From assembly GCF_025215095.1 (NCBI RefSeq), contig NZ_JALHAP010000082.1, forward strand, positions 620,001 through 684,000: a DNA stretch of 64,000 nt, in the 5' to 3' direction. How positions within the stretch are numbered: the stretch's first letter is position 1; the number at the start of each line of letters is the position of its first letter. Source of the stretch: Dryocola boscaweniae. GTDB taxonomy: Bacteria; Pseudomonadota; Gammaproteobacteria; Enterobacterales; Enterobacteriaceae. Positions 33,931-43,223 of this stretch are shown piece by piece. The notes below the pieces were generated by a model. It was not told where the DNA came from. It ran no database searches and saw only the letters and a list, made by a program, of their open reading frames with translations. The position numbers and the translations under genes are program-made.

Positions 33931-34256
33931 AAAGCCTCATTTTAACGCTCGCGTTACTGACCCCGCTTACCGCCGGCGCGGCAAGCTTTGACTGCCAGAA
34001 GGCCAACGCGGCGGATGAGAAAGCCATCTGCGCCCATCTTTCCCTGAATGATAAAGATGTGGAAATGAACACCAAATATCAGTTCCTGAAAGGGCTGTTT
34101 GCGATGGGAGGCCGCGGCGCTATTCAGGATGCCCAGCAGAGCTGGCTCAAAAATCGCCGCCAGTGCGGCGGCAACGTGACCTGCCTGACAAAAGCCTACG
34201 ATCGGCGCCTGCAAGAGCTGGATGCGATGTACGACAACATTAACAAGCCGCTTTAA
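33927..34256 (+). CDS. LprI-like (DUF1311) periplasmic protein
   Basis: 109 residues with a signal peptide (MKSLILTLALLTPLTAGAA) and four cysteines in the mature part (FDCQKA, AICAH, RRQCGG, VTCLTKAYDRRL), typical of the LprI/DUF1311 family, some members of which inhibit lysozyme. Start is coupled to the rluE stop (ATGA). It is not present between rluE and nudJ in E. coli K-12 as I recall it. Function in this host is inferred only. Confidence 0.85.
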   Translation: MKSLILTLALLTPLTAGAASFDCQKANAADEKAICAHLSLNDKDVEMNTKYQFLKGLFAMGGRGAIQDAQQSWLKNRRQCGGNVTCLTKAYDRRLQELDAMYDNINKPL

Positions 34257-34280
34257 CAAACCGCTTTAATAAGGATCCCT

Positions 34281-34730
34281 ATGTTCAAACCGCACGTGAC
34301 CGTGGCCTGCGTGGTGCAGGCGCAGGGAAAGTTTCTGGTTGTAGAAGAGACCATTAACGGCAAAGCCCTGTGGAATCAGCCTGCCGGGCATCTTGAAGCT
34401 GACGAAACGCTGCCTGAGGCCGCAAGCCGCGAGCTTTACGAAGAAACCGGCATACGCGCCCGGCCCCAGTCGTTTATCCGCATGCATCAATGGATAGCGC
34501 CGGATAAAACGCCTTTCTTGCGCTTTCTGTTTGCTATCGACCTGCCAGAGCAGCTTCCCACGCAGCCGCATGACAGCGATATCGACCGCTGCCTGTGGCT
34601 GGATGCGCAACAAATCATTAACGCCACGAATTTACGCTCGCCGCTGGTCGCCGAGAGTATCCGCTGCTATCAGCAAGCTGAACGTTATCCGCTCGGTATG
34701 CTCGGCGCATTTAACTGGCCCTTTACTTAA
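34281..34730 (+). CDS. nudJ: Nudix phosphatase NudJ
   Basis: Nudix hydrolase acting on thiamine pyrophosphate precursors (HMP-PP) and nucleotides. It has 149 residues (E. coli 153). The Nudix box GHLEADETLPEAASRELYEETGI is complete. It precedes mnmA by 66 bp as in E. coli. Confidence 0.95.
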   Translation: MFKPHVTVACVVQAQGKFLVVEETINGKALWNQPAGHLEADETLPEAASRELYEETGIRARPQSFIRMHQWIAPDKTPFLRFLFAIDLPEQLPTQPHDSDIDRCLWLDAQQIINATNLRSPLVAESIRCYQQAERYPLGMLGAFNWPFT

Positions 34731-34796
34731 GGGTGCCAGGCCCGGGGATGCGTGATAGAATATGCCGCCTTTAAGTTCAATGTCGTGAGTAACTCC

Positions 34797-35906
34797 ATGT
34801 CTGATAACAGCCAGAAAAAAGTGATCGTCGGGATGTCCGGCGGTGTTGATTCCTCCGTTTCTGCTTACCTGCTGCAACAGCAGGGTTACAAGGTAGAAGG
34901 CCTGTTCATGAAGAACTGGGAAGAGGATGATGGCGAGGAGTACTGTACCGCAGCCGCTGATTTAGCGGATGCGCAGGCCGTATGCGACAAGCTCGGCATT
35001 GAACTGCACACCGTTAACTTTGCTGCTGAATACTGGGATAACGTGTTTGAACACTTCCTGGAAGAGTATAAAGCCGGGCGCACGCCAAACCCCGATATTC
35101 TGTGCAACAAAGAAATCAAATTTAAAGCCTTCCTCGAATTCGCCGCAGAAGATTTGGGCGCGGATTACATCGCAACCGGCCATTACGTCAGGCGCGCGGA
35201 TGTAAACGGCAAAAGCCAACTGCTGCGGGGGCTTGACGGCAACAAAGACCAGAGCTATTTCCTCTATACGCTCGGCCATGAGCAAATCGCTCAGAGCCTG
35301 TTCCCGGTCGGCGAATTAGAAAAACCCGAAGTGCGCCGCATTGCCGAAGAGCTTGATCTCATCACCGCGAAGAAAAAAGACTCCACCGGCATCTGTTTTA
35401 TCGGCGAGCGCAAATTCCGTGAGTTCCTGGGCCGCTATCTCCCTGCTCAGCCGGGTAAAATCGTTACGGTTGACGGCGAAACCATTGGCGAACATCAGGG
35501 CCTGATGTATCACACCCTTGGTCAGCGTAAAGGTCTGGGCATCGGCGGCACCAAAGAAGGCAGCGAAGATCCGTGGTATGTCGTCGATAAAGATGTTGAG
35601 AACAACATTCTGGTTGTCGCGCAGGGACACGATCATCCGCGCCTGATGTCCGTTGGCCTGATTGCACAACAACTGCACTGGGTCGACCGCGAAACGCTCA
35701 GCAAGCCGCTTGCCTGCACGGTGAAAACGCGTTACCGCCAGACAGATATTCCCTGCACCATCACCCCAATCGATGCCGATCGCATTGAAGTGCGTTTCGA
35801 AGAGCCGGTTGCGGCAGTCACACCAGGCCAGTCCGCGGTATTTTACAGCGGCGAAGTCTGCCTGGGCGGCGGTATTATTGAGCAGCGTTTGCCGCTCATC
35901 GATTAA
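34797..35906 (+). CDS. mnmA: tRNA-specific 2-thiouridylase
   Basis: Inserts sulfur at C2 of wobble U34 in tRNA-Lys, -Glu and -Gln, using persulfide relayed by Tus proteins. It has 369 residues from MSDNSQKKVIVGMSGGVDSS, with the PP-loop SGGVDSS. Catalytic cysteines are in NPDILCNKEIKF and STGICFIGER. The open frame upstream to 34752 is not conserved. hflD follows after 23 bp. Confidence 0.97.
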   Translation: MSDNSQKKVIVGMSGGVDSSVSAYLLQQQGYKVEGLFMKNWEEDDGEEYCTAAADLADAQAVCDKLGIELHTVNFAAEYWDNVFEHFLEEYKAGRTPNPDILCNKEIKFKAFLEFAAEDLGADYIATGHYVRRADVNGKSQLLRGLDGNKDQSYFLYTLGHEQIAQSLFPVGELEKPEVRRIAEELDLITAKKKDSTGICFIGERKFREFLGRYLPAQPGKIVTVDGETIGEHQGLMYHTLGQRKGLGIGGTKEGSEDPWYVVDKDVENNILVVAQGHDHPRLMSVGLIAQQLHWVDRETLSKPLACTVKTRYRQTDIPCTITPIDADRIEVRFEEPVAAVTPGQSAVFYSGEVCLGGGIIEQRLPLID

Positions 35907-35929
35907 TTTGCGGACAAGGACGAAACACT

Positions 35930-36559
35930 GTGGCTAAAAATTACTACGACATTACTCTCGCGCTGGCGGGGATTTGCCAGTCCGCTCGTCTGGTTCAGCA
36001 GCTTGCGCATCAGGGACATTGCGATACGGACGCGCTGCATGTCGCGCTTAATAGTGTTATCGATCTTAATCCTGGCTCTACGCTCGGCGTCTTTGGCGGC
36101 AGCGAAGCGAATCTGAAGTTAGGGCTGGAAACCTTGCTTGGCGTGTTAAACGCCAGTAACCGTCAGGGGCTGAACGCGGAGTTGACGCGTTATACCCTGA
36201 GCCTGATGGTGCTGGAGCGTAAACTGCATGCCAGCAAAGGCGCGATGGATACCCTCGGCTCACGCATCACCGGTCTGCAACGCCAGCTCGAACATTTCGA
36301 TTTAGAATCCGACACGCTGCTTAGCGCGATGGCCGGTATTTATGTCGACGTCATTAGCCCGCTTGGGCCACGCATTCAGGTCACCGGTTCCCCTGCCGTG
36401 CTGCAAAGCCCGCAGGTGCAGAGCAAAGTTCGCGCCTCGCTGCTCGCCGGTATTCGTGCCGCCGTGCTGTGGCATCAGGTTGGCGGCGGCCGTCTGCAGT
36501 TAATGTTTTCCCGTAATCGCCTGTGTACGCAGGCAAAACAAATTCTTGCTCATTGTTAA
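35930..36559 (+). CDS. hflD: Lysogenization regulator HflD
   Basis: Peripheral membrane protein that binds phage lambda CII and lowers lysogeny; cellular role unclear. It has 209 residues (E. coli 213). It uses a GTG start (GTGGCTAAAAATTAC, MAKNYYDITLALAGICQSA) behind ACAAGGA. Located between mnmA and purB, the conserved order. Confidence 0.96.
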   Translation: MAKNYYDITLALAGICQSARLVQQLAHQGHCDTDALHVALNSVIDLNPGSTLGVFGGSEANLKLGLETLLGVLNASNRQGLNAELTRYTLSLMVLERKLHASKGAMDTLGSRITGLQRQLEHFDLESDTLLSAMAGIYVDVISPLGPRIQVTGSPAVLQSPQVQSKVRASLLAGIRAAVLWHQVGGGRLQLMFSRNRLCTQAKQILAHC

Positions 36560-36580
36560 CCTCTTTCGGAGTTGTAACTT

Positions 36581-37951
36581 ATGGAATTATCCTCACTGAC
36601 CGCCGTTTCCCCCGTAGATGGACGCTACGGCGATAAAGTCAGCGCTCTGCGCGCTATTTTCAGCGAGTTTGGCCTGCTGAAATTTCGCGTACAGGTAGAA
36701 GTACGCTGGCTGCAAAAATTAGCCGCGCACACAGCGATCAAGGAAGTTCCTGCTTTTGACGCAGACGCAAACGGTTACCTTGATAAGATTGTCGCTGAGT
36801 TCAGCGAAGCAGATGCCGCGCGCATCAAAACCATTGAACGCACCACCAACCACGATGTAAAAGCCGTTGAGTATTTCCTGAAAGAGAAAGTAGCCTCCGT
36901 CCCTGCCCTGCACGCGGTATCTGAGTTCATTCACTTCGCCTGCACCTCAGAAGATATCAATAACCTTTCTCACGCGCTGATGCTGGAAACGGCACGCAAA
37001 GAAGTGGTGCTGCCGTACTGGCGTAAAATCATCGATGCGGTGAAAGACCTGTCGGTGCAATATCGCGATATCCCGCTGCTTTCCCGCACCCACGGTCAGC
37101 CCGCTACGCCGTCTACCATGGGTAAAGAGATGGCCAACGTGGCTTACCGCATGGAGCGCCAGTTCCGCCAGTTTGAAAAAGTAGAAATTCTCGGCAAAAT
37201 CAACGGCGCGGTCGGCAACTATAACGCCCACATCGCCGCTTATCCTGAAGTGGACTGGCACCAGTTCAGCGAAGAGTTTGTCACTTCGCTGGGCATTCAG
37301 TGGAACCCTTACACCACGCAGATTGAGCCGCACGATTATATCGCCGAGCTGTTTGACTGCGTGGCGCGCTTCAACACGATTCTTATCGACTTCGATCGCG
37401 ACGTGTGGGGCTACATTGCGCTGAACCACTTCAAGCAAAAAACTATCGCGGGCGAAATCGGCTCGTCCACCATGCCGCACAAAGTGAACCCAATCGACTT
37501 CGAAAACTCCGAAGGCAACCTGGGCCTGTCCAACGCCATGCTGCAACATCTGGCGAGCAAACTGCCTGTTTCCCGCTGGCAGCGCGACCTGACGGATTCT
37601 ACCGTGCTGCGTAACCTGGGCGTCGGTATCGGCTATGCGCTGATTGCTTACCAGTCCACCCTGAAGGGCGTGAGCAAGCTGGAAGTGAACCGCGATCGCC
37701 TGCTGGACGAGCTGGATCATAACTGGGAAGTGCTCGCGGAGCCGATTCAGACCGTGATGCGCCGCTATGGCATCGAAAAACCATACGAGAAGCTTAAAGA
37801 GCTGACCCGCGGCAAGCGCGTGGATGCCGAAGGCATGAAGCAGTTTATCGACAGCCTTGAGCTGCCGGAAGACGAGAAAACCCGTCTGAAGCAAATGACG
37901 CCTGCCAACTACATCGGCCGCGCCATCACTATGGTTGACGAACTGAAGTAA
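36581..37951 (+). CDS. purB: Adenylosuccinate lyase
   Basis: Fumarase/aspartase-superfamily enzyme acting twice in purine synthesis (SAICAR and adenylosuccinate cleavage). It has 456 residues as in E. coli. The signature GSSTMPHKVNPIDFENSEG is present, as is the catalytic histidine segment SRTHGQPATPSTMGKE. Followed by a REP-like hairpin before the phoP promoter. Confidence 0.98.
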   Translation: MELSSLTAVSPVDGRYGDKVSALRAIFSEFGLLKFRVQVEVRWLQKLAAHTAIKEVPAFDADANGYLDKIVAEFSEADAARIKTIERTTNHDVKAVEYFLKEKVASVPALHAVSEFIHFACTSEDINNLSHALMLETARKEVVLPYWRKIIDAVKDLSVQYRDIPLLSRTHGQPATPSTMGKEMANVAYRMERQFRQFEKVEILGKINGAVGNYNAHIAAYPEVDWHQFSEEFVTSLGIQWNPYTTQIEPHDYIAELFDCVARFNTILIDFDRDVWGYIALNHFKQKTIAGEIGSSTMPHKVNPIDFENSEGNLGLSNAMLQHLASKLPVSRWQRDLTDSTVLRNLGVGIGYALIAYQSTLKGVSKLEVNRDRLLDELDHNWEVLAEPIQTVMRRYGIEKPYEKLKELTRGKRVDAEGMKQFIDSLELPEDEKTRLKQMTPANYIGRAITMVDELK

Positions 37952-37962
37952 GTTTTAACTGT

Positions 37963-37994
37963 CCGGCGGGTGGCGCTACGCTTACCCGCCCTAC
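37963..37994. repeat. REP-like element after purB
   Basis: CCGGCGGGTGGCGCTACGCTTACCCGCCCTACA: inverted repeat GGCGGGT...ACCCGCC with the CCTACA tail of enterobacterial REP units. May also act as a terminator/mRNA stabiliser for purB. Confidence 0.7.
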
Positions 37995-38023
37995 AAAGAT
38001 TAACCCCTCCCGCCCCGAATAGC

Positions 38024-38040
38024 TGTTTATTCGTTGTTTA
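38024..38040 (+). promoter_or_regulatory. PhoP box of phoPQ (autoregulation)
   Basis: TGTTTA-TTCGT-TGTTTA, the exact direct repeat with 5-bp spacing bound by PhoP. A GATAAT -10 element lies 12 bp downstream, and the phoP ATG 62 bp downstream. Matches the autoregulated phoP promoter of E. coli and Salmonella. Confidence 0.93.
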
Positions 38041-38101
38041 CCCCTTCTCACCGATAATTAGCGTTAAACTACCGATGACATTTATAGATTGAGGAAATGC
38101 G

Positions 38102-38773
38102 ATGCGCGTTCTGGTTGTGGAAGATAATGCCCTTTTACGTCACCACTTAACGGTGCAGTTGCGTGAAACAGGCCACCAGGTCGATGCCGCTGAGGATGCA
38201 AAAGAAGCGGATTACTTCTTAAATGAGCACACGCCAGATATCGCCATTGTCGATCTTGGTCTGCCCGATGAGGACGGCATGAGCCTGATCCGCCGCTGGC
38301 GAAGCCATGATGTCACCATCCCTGTTCTGGTCTTAACCGCCCGTGAAGGCTGGCAGGATAAAGTCGAGGTGCTTGGCGCGGGCGCCGATGACTACGTGAC
38401 TAAACCCTTCCATCTCGAAGAGGTAATTGCGCGCATGCAGGCGTTGATGCGCCGCAACAGCGGGCTTGCCTCGCAGTTGATTTCCCTGCCGCCCTTCCAG
38501 GTGGATTTGTCTCGCCGTGAGCTGTCCATTAACGACACGCTTATTAAGCTCACCGCTTTTGAGTACACGATTATGGAAACCCTAATCCGCAACGCCGGGA
38601 AAGTGGTCAGCAAAGATTCGCTGATGCTGCAGCTCTACCCCGATGCGGAACTGCGTGAAAGCCACACGATTGACGTGCTGATGGGCCGCCTGCGTAAGAA
38701 AATCCAGGCTGAGCACGCTCAGGAGGTCATCACCACCGTGCGGGGCCAGGGTTACCGTTTCGACCTGCGCTAA
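38102..38773 (+). CDS. phoP: Response regulator PhoP
   Basis: OmpR-family regulator of Mg2+ limitation, acid and antimicrobial-peptide response. It has 223 residues as in E. coli. The phospho-acceptor aspartate is in IAIVDLGLPDEDG (residue 51), the K-loop is VTKPFHLEE, and the C-terminal winged helix ends VRGQGYRFDLR. phoQ starts 2 bp after its stop. Confidence 0.98.
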   Translation: MRVLVVEDNALLRHHLTVQLRETGHQVDAAEDAKEADYFLNEHTPDIAIVDLGLPDEDGMSLIRRWRSHDVTIPVLVLTAREGWQDKVEVLGAGADDYVTKPFHLEEVIARMQALMRRNSGLASQLISLPPFQVDLSRRELSINDTLIKLTAFEYTIMETLIRNAGKVVSKDSLMLQLYPDAELRESHTIDVLMGRLRKKIQAEHAQEVITTVRGQGYRFDLR

Positions 38774-38775
38774 AG

Positions 38776-40236
38776 ATGACATTCTTACGCCACTTCTTCC
38801 CGCTCTCTCTGCGGGTACGCTTTTTACTCGCCACCGCCGCCGTGGTGATGGTGCTGTCGCTCGCCTATGGCCTGGTGGCGCTGGTGGGCTACAGCGTCAG
38901 CTTTGATAAAACCACCTTCCGTTTACTGCGCGGCGAAAGCAATCTGTTCTATACCCTCGCAACCCGGGTGGACGGAAAGATCAAAGTTGAAATTCCGGAA
39001 GACCTGAACCTGCAAAGCCCGACGATGGCGTTAATCTACGACGAGCACGGCAATTTACTGTGGGCGCAGCGGGACGTGCCGCAAATCAGGCAGCAGATAA
39101 AAAAGGAGTGGCTTAGCGCGAACGGTTTCCATGAGCTGGAAGCGAATTTCGACACCAGCCGCGCCCTGCTGGGCAATGACCACTCTTTGCAGGAACAGCT
39201 CAAAGATATTCACGAGGATGACGAAGATAACGAGATGACGCACTCGGTGGCGGTGAATCAGTACCCGGCCACCGCGCGAATGCCTGCGTTAACCATCGTG
39301 GTGGTCGATACCATTCCCATCGAACTGAAACGTTCTTATATGGTGTGGAGCTGGTTTATTTACGTGCTGCTCGCCAACCTGCTGCTGGTTATTCCGCTCC
39401 TGTGGGTCGCCGCCTGGTGGAGCCTGCGCCCTATCGAAGCGCTGGCAAAAGAAGTACGCGAGCTGGAAAAACACGATCGCGACAGCCTCAATCCGGAAAC
39501 GGCTCGCGAGCTGTTAAGCCTGGTGCGCAACCTGAATCGCCTGCTGCGCACGGAACGCGATCGCTACGATAAGTACCGCACCACGCTGACTGACTTAACC
39601 CACAGCCTGAAAACGCCGCTGGCGGTGCTGCAAACCACTTTGCGCTCCCTGCGTACGCAAAAGCTGAACGTTGAAGAAGCAGAGCCGGTGATGCTTGAAC
39701 AAATCAGCCGCATCTCGCAGCAAATCGGCTATTACCTGCATCGCGCCAGCATGCGCGGCAACAGCGCTTTGCTCAGCCGCGAGCTGCATTCGGTTGCCCC
39801 TTTGCTTGATAATCTTTGCTCGGCGCTCAACAAGGTTTACCAGCGTAAAGGCGTGAACATTACCCTCGATATTTCGCCTGAAATTACTTTTATCGGCGAG
39901 AAAAATGACTTTATGGAAGTAATGGGCAACGTGCTGGATAACGCCTGTAAATACTGCCTGGAGTTCGTGGAAATTTCCGCCAGTCAGTCGGATGACACGC
40001 TGCATTTATTCGTGGAAGACGACGGACCGGGTATTCCCGAAAGCAAACGAGCGATTGTTTTTGACCGTGGACAGCGCGTCGATACGCTGCGTCCGGGCCA
40101 GGGCGTCGGCCTGTCGGTGGCGCGTGAAATCGTCGGGCAGTATGACGGTGAAATCCTTCCCGGCACCAGCGAACTGGGCGGCGTTCGCATGGAAGTGATT
40201 TTTGCGCGCCAGCGTCCGGACAGCGAAGAAGATTGA
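38776..40236 (+). CDS. phoQ: Sensor kinase PhoQ
   Basis: Inner-membrane histidine kinase sensing Mg2+, acid and cationic peptides. It has 486 residues as in E. coli. Two helices (about 17-37 and 194-216) flank a periplasmic sensor with the acidic metal patch HEDDEDNEMTH. The phospho-accepting histidine is in DLTHSLKTPLAVL and ATP motifs VLDNACKYCLEF, VEDDGPGIP, GQGVGLSVAREIV follow. Confidence 0.98.
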   Translation: MTFLRHFFPLSLRVRFLLATAAVVMVLSLAYGLVALVGYSVSFDKTTFRLLRGESNLFYTLATRVDGKIKVEIPEDLNLQSPTMALIYDEHGNLLWAQRDVPQIRQQIKKEWLSANGFHELEANFDTSRALLGNDHSLQEQLKDIHEDDEDNEMTHSVAVNQYPATARMPALTIVVVDTIPIELKRSYMVWSWFIYVLLANLLLVIPLLWVAAWWSLRPIEALAKEVRELEKHDRDSLNPETARELLSLVRNLNRLLRTERDRYDKYRTTLTDLTHSLKTPLAVLQTTLRSLRTQKLNVEEAEPVMLEQISRISQQIGYYLHRASMRGNSALLSRELHSVAPLLDNLCSALNKVYQRKGVNITLDISPEITFIGEKNDFMEVMGNVLDNACKYCLEFVEISASQSDDTLHLFVEDDGPGIPESKRAIVFDRGQRVDTLRPGQGVGLSVAREIVGQYDGEILPGTSELGGVRMEVIFARQRPDSEED

Positions 40237-40307
40237 AAATACTCCCGTAAACGGCTTCCCCATCCGTTATAATCCGGACAGGTTCCTCCACCTGCCGGAT
40301 AACAAAA

Positions 40308-41429
40308 ATGGAATATACCCTGGATTTAAACTGGCCCGATTTTATCGAACGCTACTGGCAAAAACGCCCGGTGGTGTTAAAACGCGGCTTTAAAAACTTT
40401 ATCGACCCCATCTCCCCGGATGAACTGGCAGGCCTTGCCATGGAAAACGAGGTAGACAGCCGCCTGGTGAGCCATCAGGACGGCAAATGGCAAGTCAGCC
40501 ACGGTCCATTCCAGAGCTACGATCACTTAAGCGAAAACAACTGGTCCCTGCTGGTGCAGGCGGTTAACCACTGGCACGAGCAAAGCGCCGGGTTGATGCG
40601 CCCGTTCCGCGCCCTGCCGGACTGGCGTATTGACGATCTGATGATCTCCTTCTCCGTTCCCGGCGGCGGCGTTGGCCCGCACCTGGATCAGTACGACGTC
40701 TTTATCATTCAGGGCGTTGGCCGCCGCCGCTGGCGCGTGGGCGAAAAAGTGCCGATGAAGCAGCACTGCCCGCATCCGGACCTGCTCCAGGTTGAGCCGT
40801 TCGAAGGCATCATTGATGAAGAGTTAGAGCCGGGCGACATCCTCTATATTCCGCCGGGCTTCCCGCATGAAGGCTACTCGCTGGAAAATTCGATGAACTA
40901 TTCCGTCGGGTTCCGCGCGCCAAGCGGCCGCGAGCTGATCAGCGGTTTCGCCGATTATGTATTGCAGCGCGAACTGGGCAGCCACCGTTATACCGACCCG
41001 GACGTGCCGTCCCGTCAGCAGCCGGCGGATATCCTGCCGGAAGAGCTGGATAAGCTGCGCGGCATAATGCTGGAGCTGGTGAATCAGCCGGAGCATTTCA
41101 ACGCCTGGTTTGGCGAGTTTATTACCCAGTCGCGCCACGAGCTGGACGTCGCCCCGCCTGAACCGCCGTATCAGCCGGATGAAATCTACGATGCCATCAA
41201 GCAGGGCGATTCACTGACGCGCCTTGGCGGCCTGCGCGTGCTGCGCGTGGCCGACGAGGTTTATGTCAACGGCGAGAAGATTGACAGCCCGCACCGCCCG
41301 GCCGTTGAGGCGCTGGCAAGCCATATCACGGTGAATGCCGGGATCTTAGGGGATGCGCTGGAAGATCCTTCCTTCCTTGCGATGCTCGCAGCTCTGGTGA
41401 ACAGCGGATACTGGTATTTCGAGGATTAA
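40308..41429 (+). CDS. roxA: 50S ribosomal protein L16 arginine hydroxylase RoxA
   Basis: JmjC-type Fe(II)/2-oxoglutarate oxygenase (YcfD) that hydroxylates Arg81 of L16. It has 373 residues as in E. coli. Iron ligands are in GPHLDQYDVF (His-x-Asp) and PPGFPHEGYS (His). The C-terminal winged-helix-like region is complete. Lies after phoQ as in E. coli. Confidence 0.97.
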   Translation: MEYTLDLNWPDFIERYWQKRPVVLKRGFKNFIDPISPDELAGLAMENEVDSRLVSHQDGKWQVSHGPFQSYDHLSENNWSLLVQAVNHWHEQSAGLMRPFRALPDWRIDDLMISFSVPGGGVGPHLDQYDVFIIQGVGRRRWRVGEKVPMKQHCPHPDLLQVEPFEGIIDEELEPGDILYIPPGFPHEGYSLENSMNYSVGFRAPSGRELISGFADYVLQRELGSHRYTDPDVPSRQQPADILPEELDKLRGIMLELVNQPEHFNAWFGEFITQSRHELDVAPPEPPYQPDEIYDAIKQGDSLTRLGGLRVLRVADEVYVNGEKIDSPHRPAVEALASHITVNAGILGDALEDPSFLAMLAALVNSGYWYFED

Positions 41430-41438
41430 TGCCTCTCG

Positions 41439-41480
41439 CCCGCCTTCTCAGCAACATCATTCCCTGGCTGAGAAGGCGGG
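41439..41480. repeat. Perfect 14-bp inverted repeat after roxA
   Basis: CCCGCCTTCTCAGC, 14-base loop, GCTGAGAAGGCGGG. No T-run follows on either strand, so it is a strong hairpin rather than a standard terminator. The motif GAGGATTAATG occurs on both sides (roxA stop and 41488), suggesting a small duplication. Confidence 0.7.
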
Positions 41481-41492
41481 AAAACCAGAGGA

Positions 41493-41801
41493 TTAATGAA
41501 TACCTGGTACGACCTCGCCGTCTATCATTGCCAACCCGTTTGTGGTGCGGATAAAGCGCGGCGCTTTCAAATCCTCAGCCAGCATGGTCAGCATTTCATA
41601 CAATACTTCGGTAATGTGTTCCTGCTGATCCAGCGAAACCTGCTGATTCAGTAATACGATGGTTAATGCGGAACAATATTCACAGGTTGTCTCTGAATCT
41701 GTTGAAAGTGGACTGCGGAATTCATTGGCATCACTCTCCTTTACGGTTAATTGCTCAATAAGGTGTTCTGGCAACGGCGCTTTTAAAACCGCCTTCAACA
41801 C
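41493..41801 (-). CDS. Hypothetical protein, about 102 residues
   Basis: Family not recognised. The product contains a CEYCSALTIVLLNQQ segment and a helical C-terminal half (HITEVLYEMLTMLAEDLK) ending RTTNGLAMIDGEVVPGIH. The start is uncertain: GTG at 41801 or the adjacent TTG, with no clear ribosome-binding site. It lies at the border of the accessory stretch between roxA and pepT and is probably an acquired or poorly conserved gene. Confidence 0.5.
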   Translation of the reverse strand: MLKAVLKAPLPEHLIEQLTVKESDANEFRSPLSTDSETTCEYCSALTIVLLNQQVSLDQQEHITEVLYEMLTMLAEDLKAPRFIRTTNGLAMIDGEVVPGIH

Positions 41802-42065
41802 ATTTAACCCGGCCAGTAACCGCCCGCACAGCGTTACTCCTTGTAAGTTACGTTGTGGTCAGCCCTCGTCTGGTGTTCCACCACCATTCGAGGACGCTTA
41901 TTTTTACTACTTTGCTTAATTATTGGAAACTGAAAGTATTCGGCACATCTCACAATGCGATGAAAATTGACACCAGAATTGCAGGGGAATATTAATGTCT
42001 GTTTTAAATATTCTCGTTTTGTCAGGCACATTTCTACAAGCTAAACAAATAAATCAATGTAATAG

Positions 42066-42761
42066 CTATAGCGCAGAGAGCGCAGATAACGGCGCTACCC
42101 TCAGAATGAAAAAAGTGGATAGCATCGGCAGAACACCTTTCAGCGTGAATAACCATCTCATCGGCAGCAGCGGGTTAAACGCAGACAGATTAATTTTTCC
42201 CCGGCGGGCTTTACGTGTCTCAGGAAGAACAAACAGCGCCAGCAAAAAATTACAGCCATTGAGAATGGATGCGGCCATAAAAGGCAGGCGAACCCAATAA
42301 TCACCCAATGTTCCCCCCAGTGCGGGCCCGACAATAAAACCGATACCGAACATAGCGCTGAAGACGCCAAATCGCCGCGCGCGCTTTTCAACGGGTGATA
42401 TATCGGTGAGGTAAGCCATAGCCACCGAGAGGCTGGCGCCGGTCATGCCGGCAAAGGCTCGTCCCAGCAGTAACAGGGACAGCGTGGGGGAAAAAGATAG
42501 AAACAGGTAGTTAATGGCTGCACCACCTAAGGACAATAGCAGTACAGGCCTGCGCCCGATACGGTCACTTAGCGCGCCGAGTACCGGTGCAAAAACAAAC
42601 TGCATGGCAGCATAGAGCGCAGTCATAATACCCAGATAGAGGGCGGCGTTGTCAGCGTGCGTAATGTCGTTGAGCAAAGCGGGAAGGATAGGGAAAACTA
42701 TCCCGATGCCCATAGCATCAAGAATAACGGTGGCAAAAATTATAATGAGAGGTTTGTTCAT
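42066..42761 (-). pseudogene. TetA-like MFS drug:H+ antiporter, truncated to the N-terminal half
   Basis: Reads MNKPLIIIFATVILDAMGIGIVFPILPALL, then motif A (GALSDRIGRRPVLLLSLGGA) and motif C (GFIVGPALGGTLGD) of 12-helix DHA1/Tet antiporters. It stops after 231 residues (FFILRVAPLSALSAL) where about 400 are expected; helices 7-12 are absent and the DNA beyond is AT-rich without matching frames. No tetR partner is present. Probably non-functional. Confidence 0.8.
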
Positions 42762-43223
42762 ACAGCGTTCCTGTCAAATCATGGAAACGCTGGCCGGAAG
42801 AGGTGTACTGGACACAACCGACGTCTGTGTTGACCATTCAGGCGGTCAATTTTTCGCGAGGTTAGTAGCTGCCTGCACGAGGCAGCGATGGGCAATTCTA
42901 AACATCCAGCGAGTTAAATACCAGAGGTTAAAAGCTACAGATTTTGCCTCCGGCAACCGAGCGTTTGACAAAGAAGCCGCCAGGTCCTTTCGCGAAGCTG
43001 ACAGCAAATATTCCCGGCACAAAGCTGACCATTTTACCCGGAGTGAGTTATTTCGCACCCTTACAGCTAGCCGGCCTTTTCAATCAGGCCATGCTCATCC
43101 TTTACAGGCTCAGGCCGTAGTGGCCAGTAACGTTCTTACCAGCCATCACGTGTGCGTTTAACGGAAACTCCCTCTGGGCTATTCGCCGATGATTAAGTTA
43201 GCATTCATAGCGGCGCCCGCTTT
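42762..43223. other. Gene-free stretch upstream of the truncated MFS gene
   Basis: 462 bp. Short frames exist on both strands but none resembles a known family, and the expected divergent TetR-type regulator is not recognisable. Probably decayed sequence. Confidence 0.45.

Noticed and set aside
42649..43161. 170-residue plus-strand ORF near the truncated MFS gene
   Set aside because: It begins antisense to the MFS gene and has no recognisable domain; likely a chance frame in decayed DNA.
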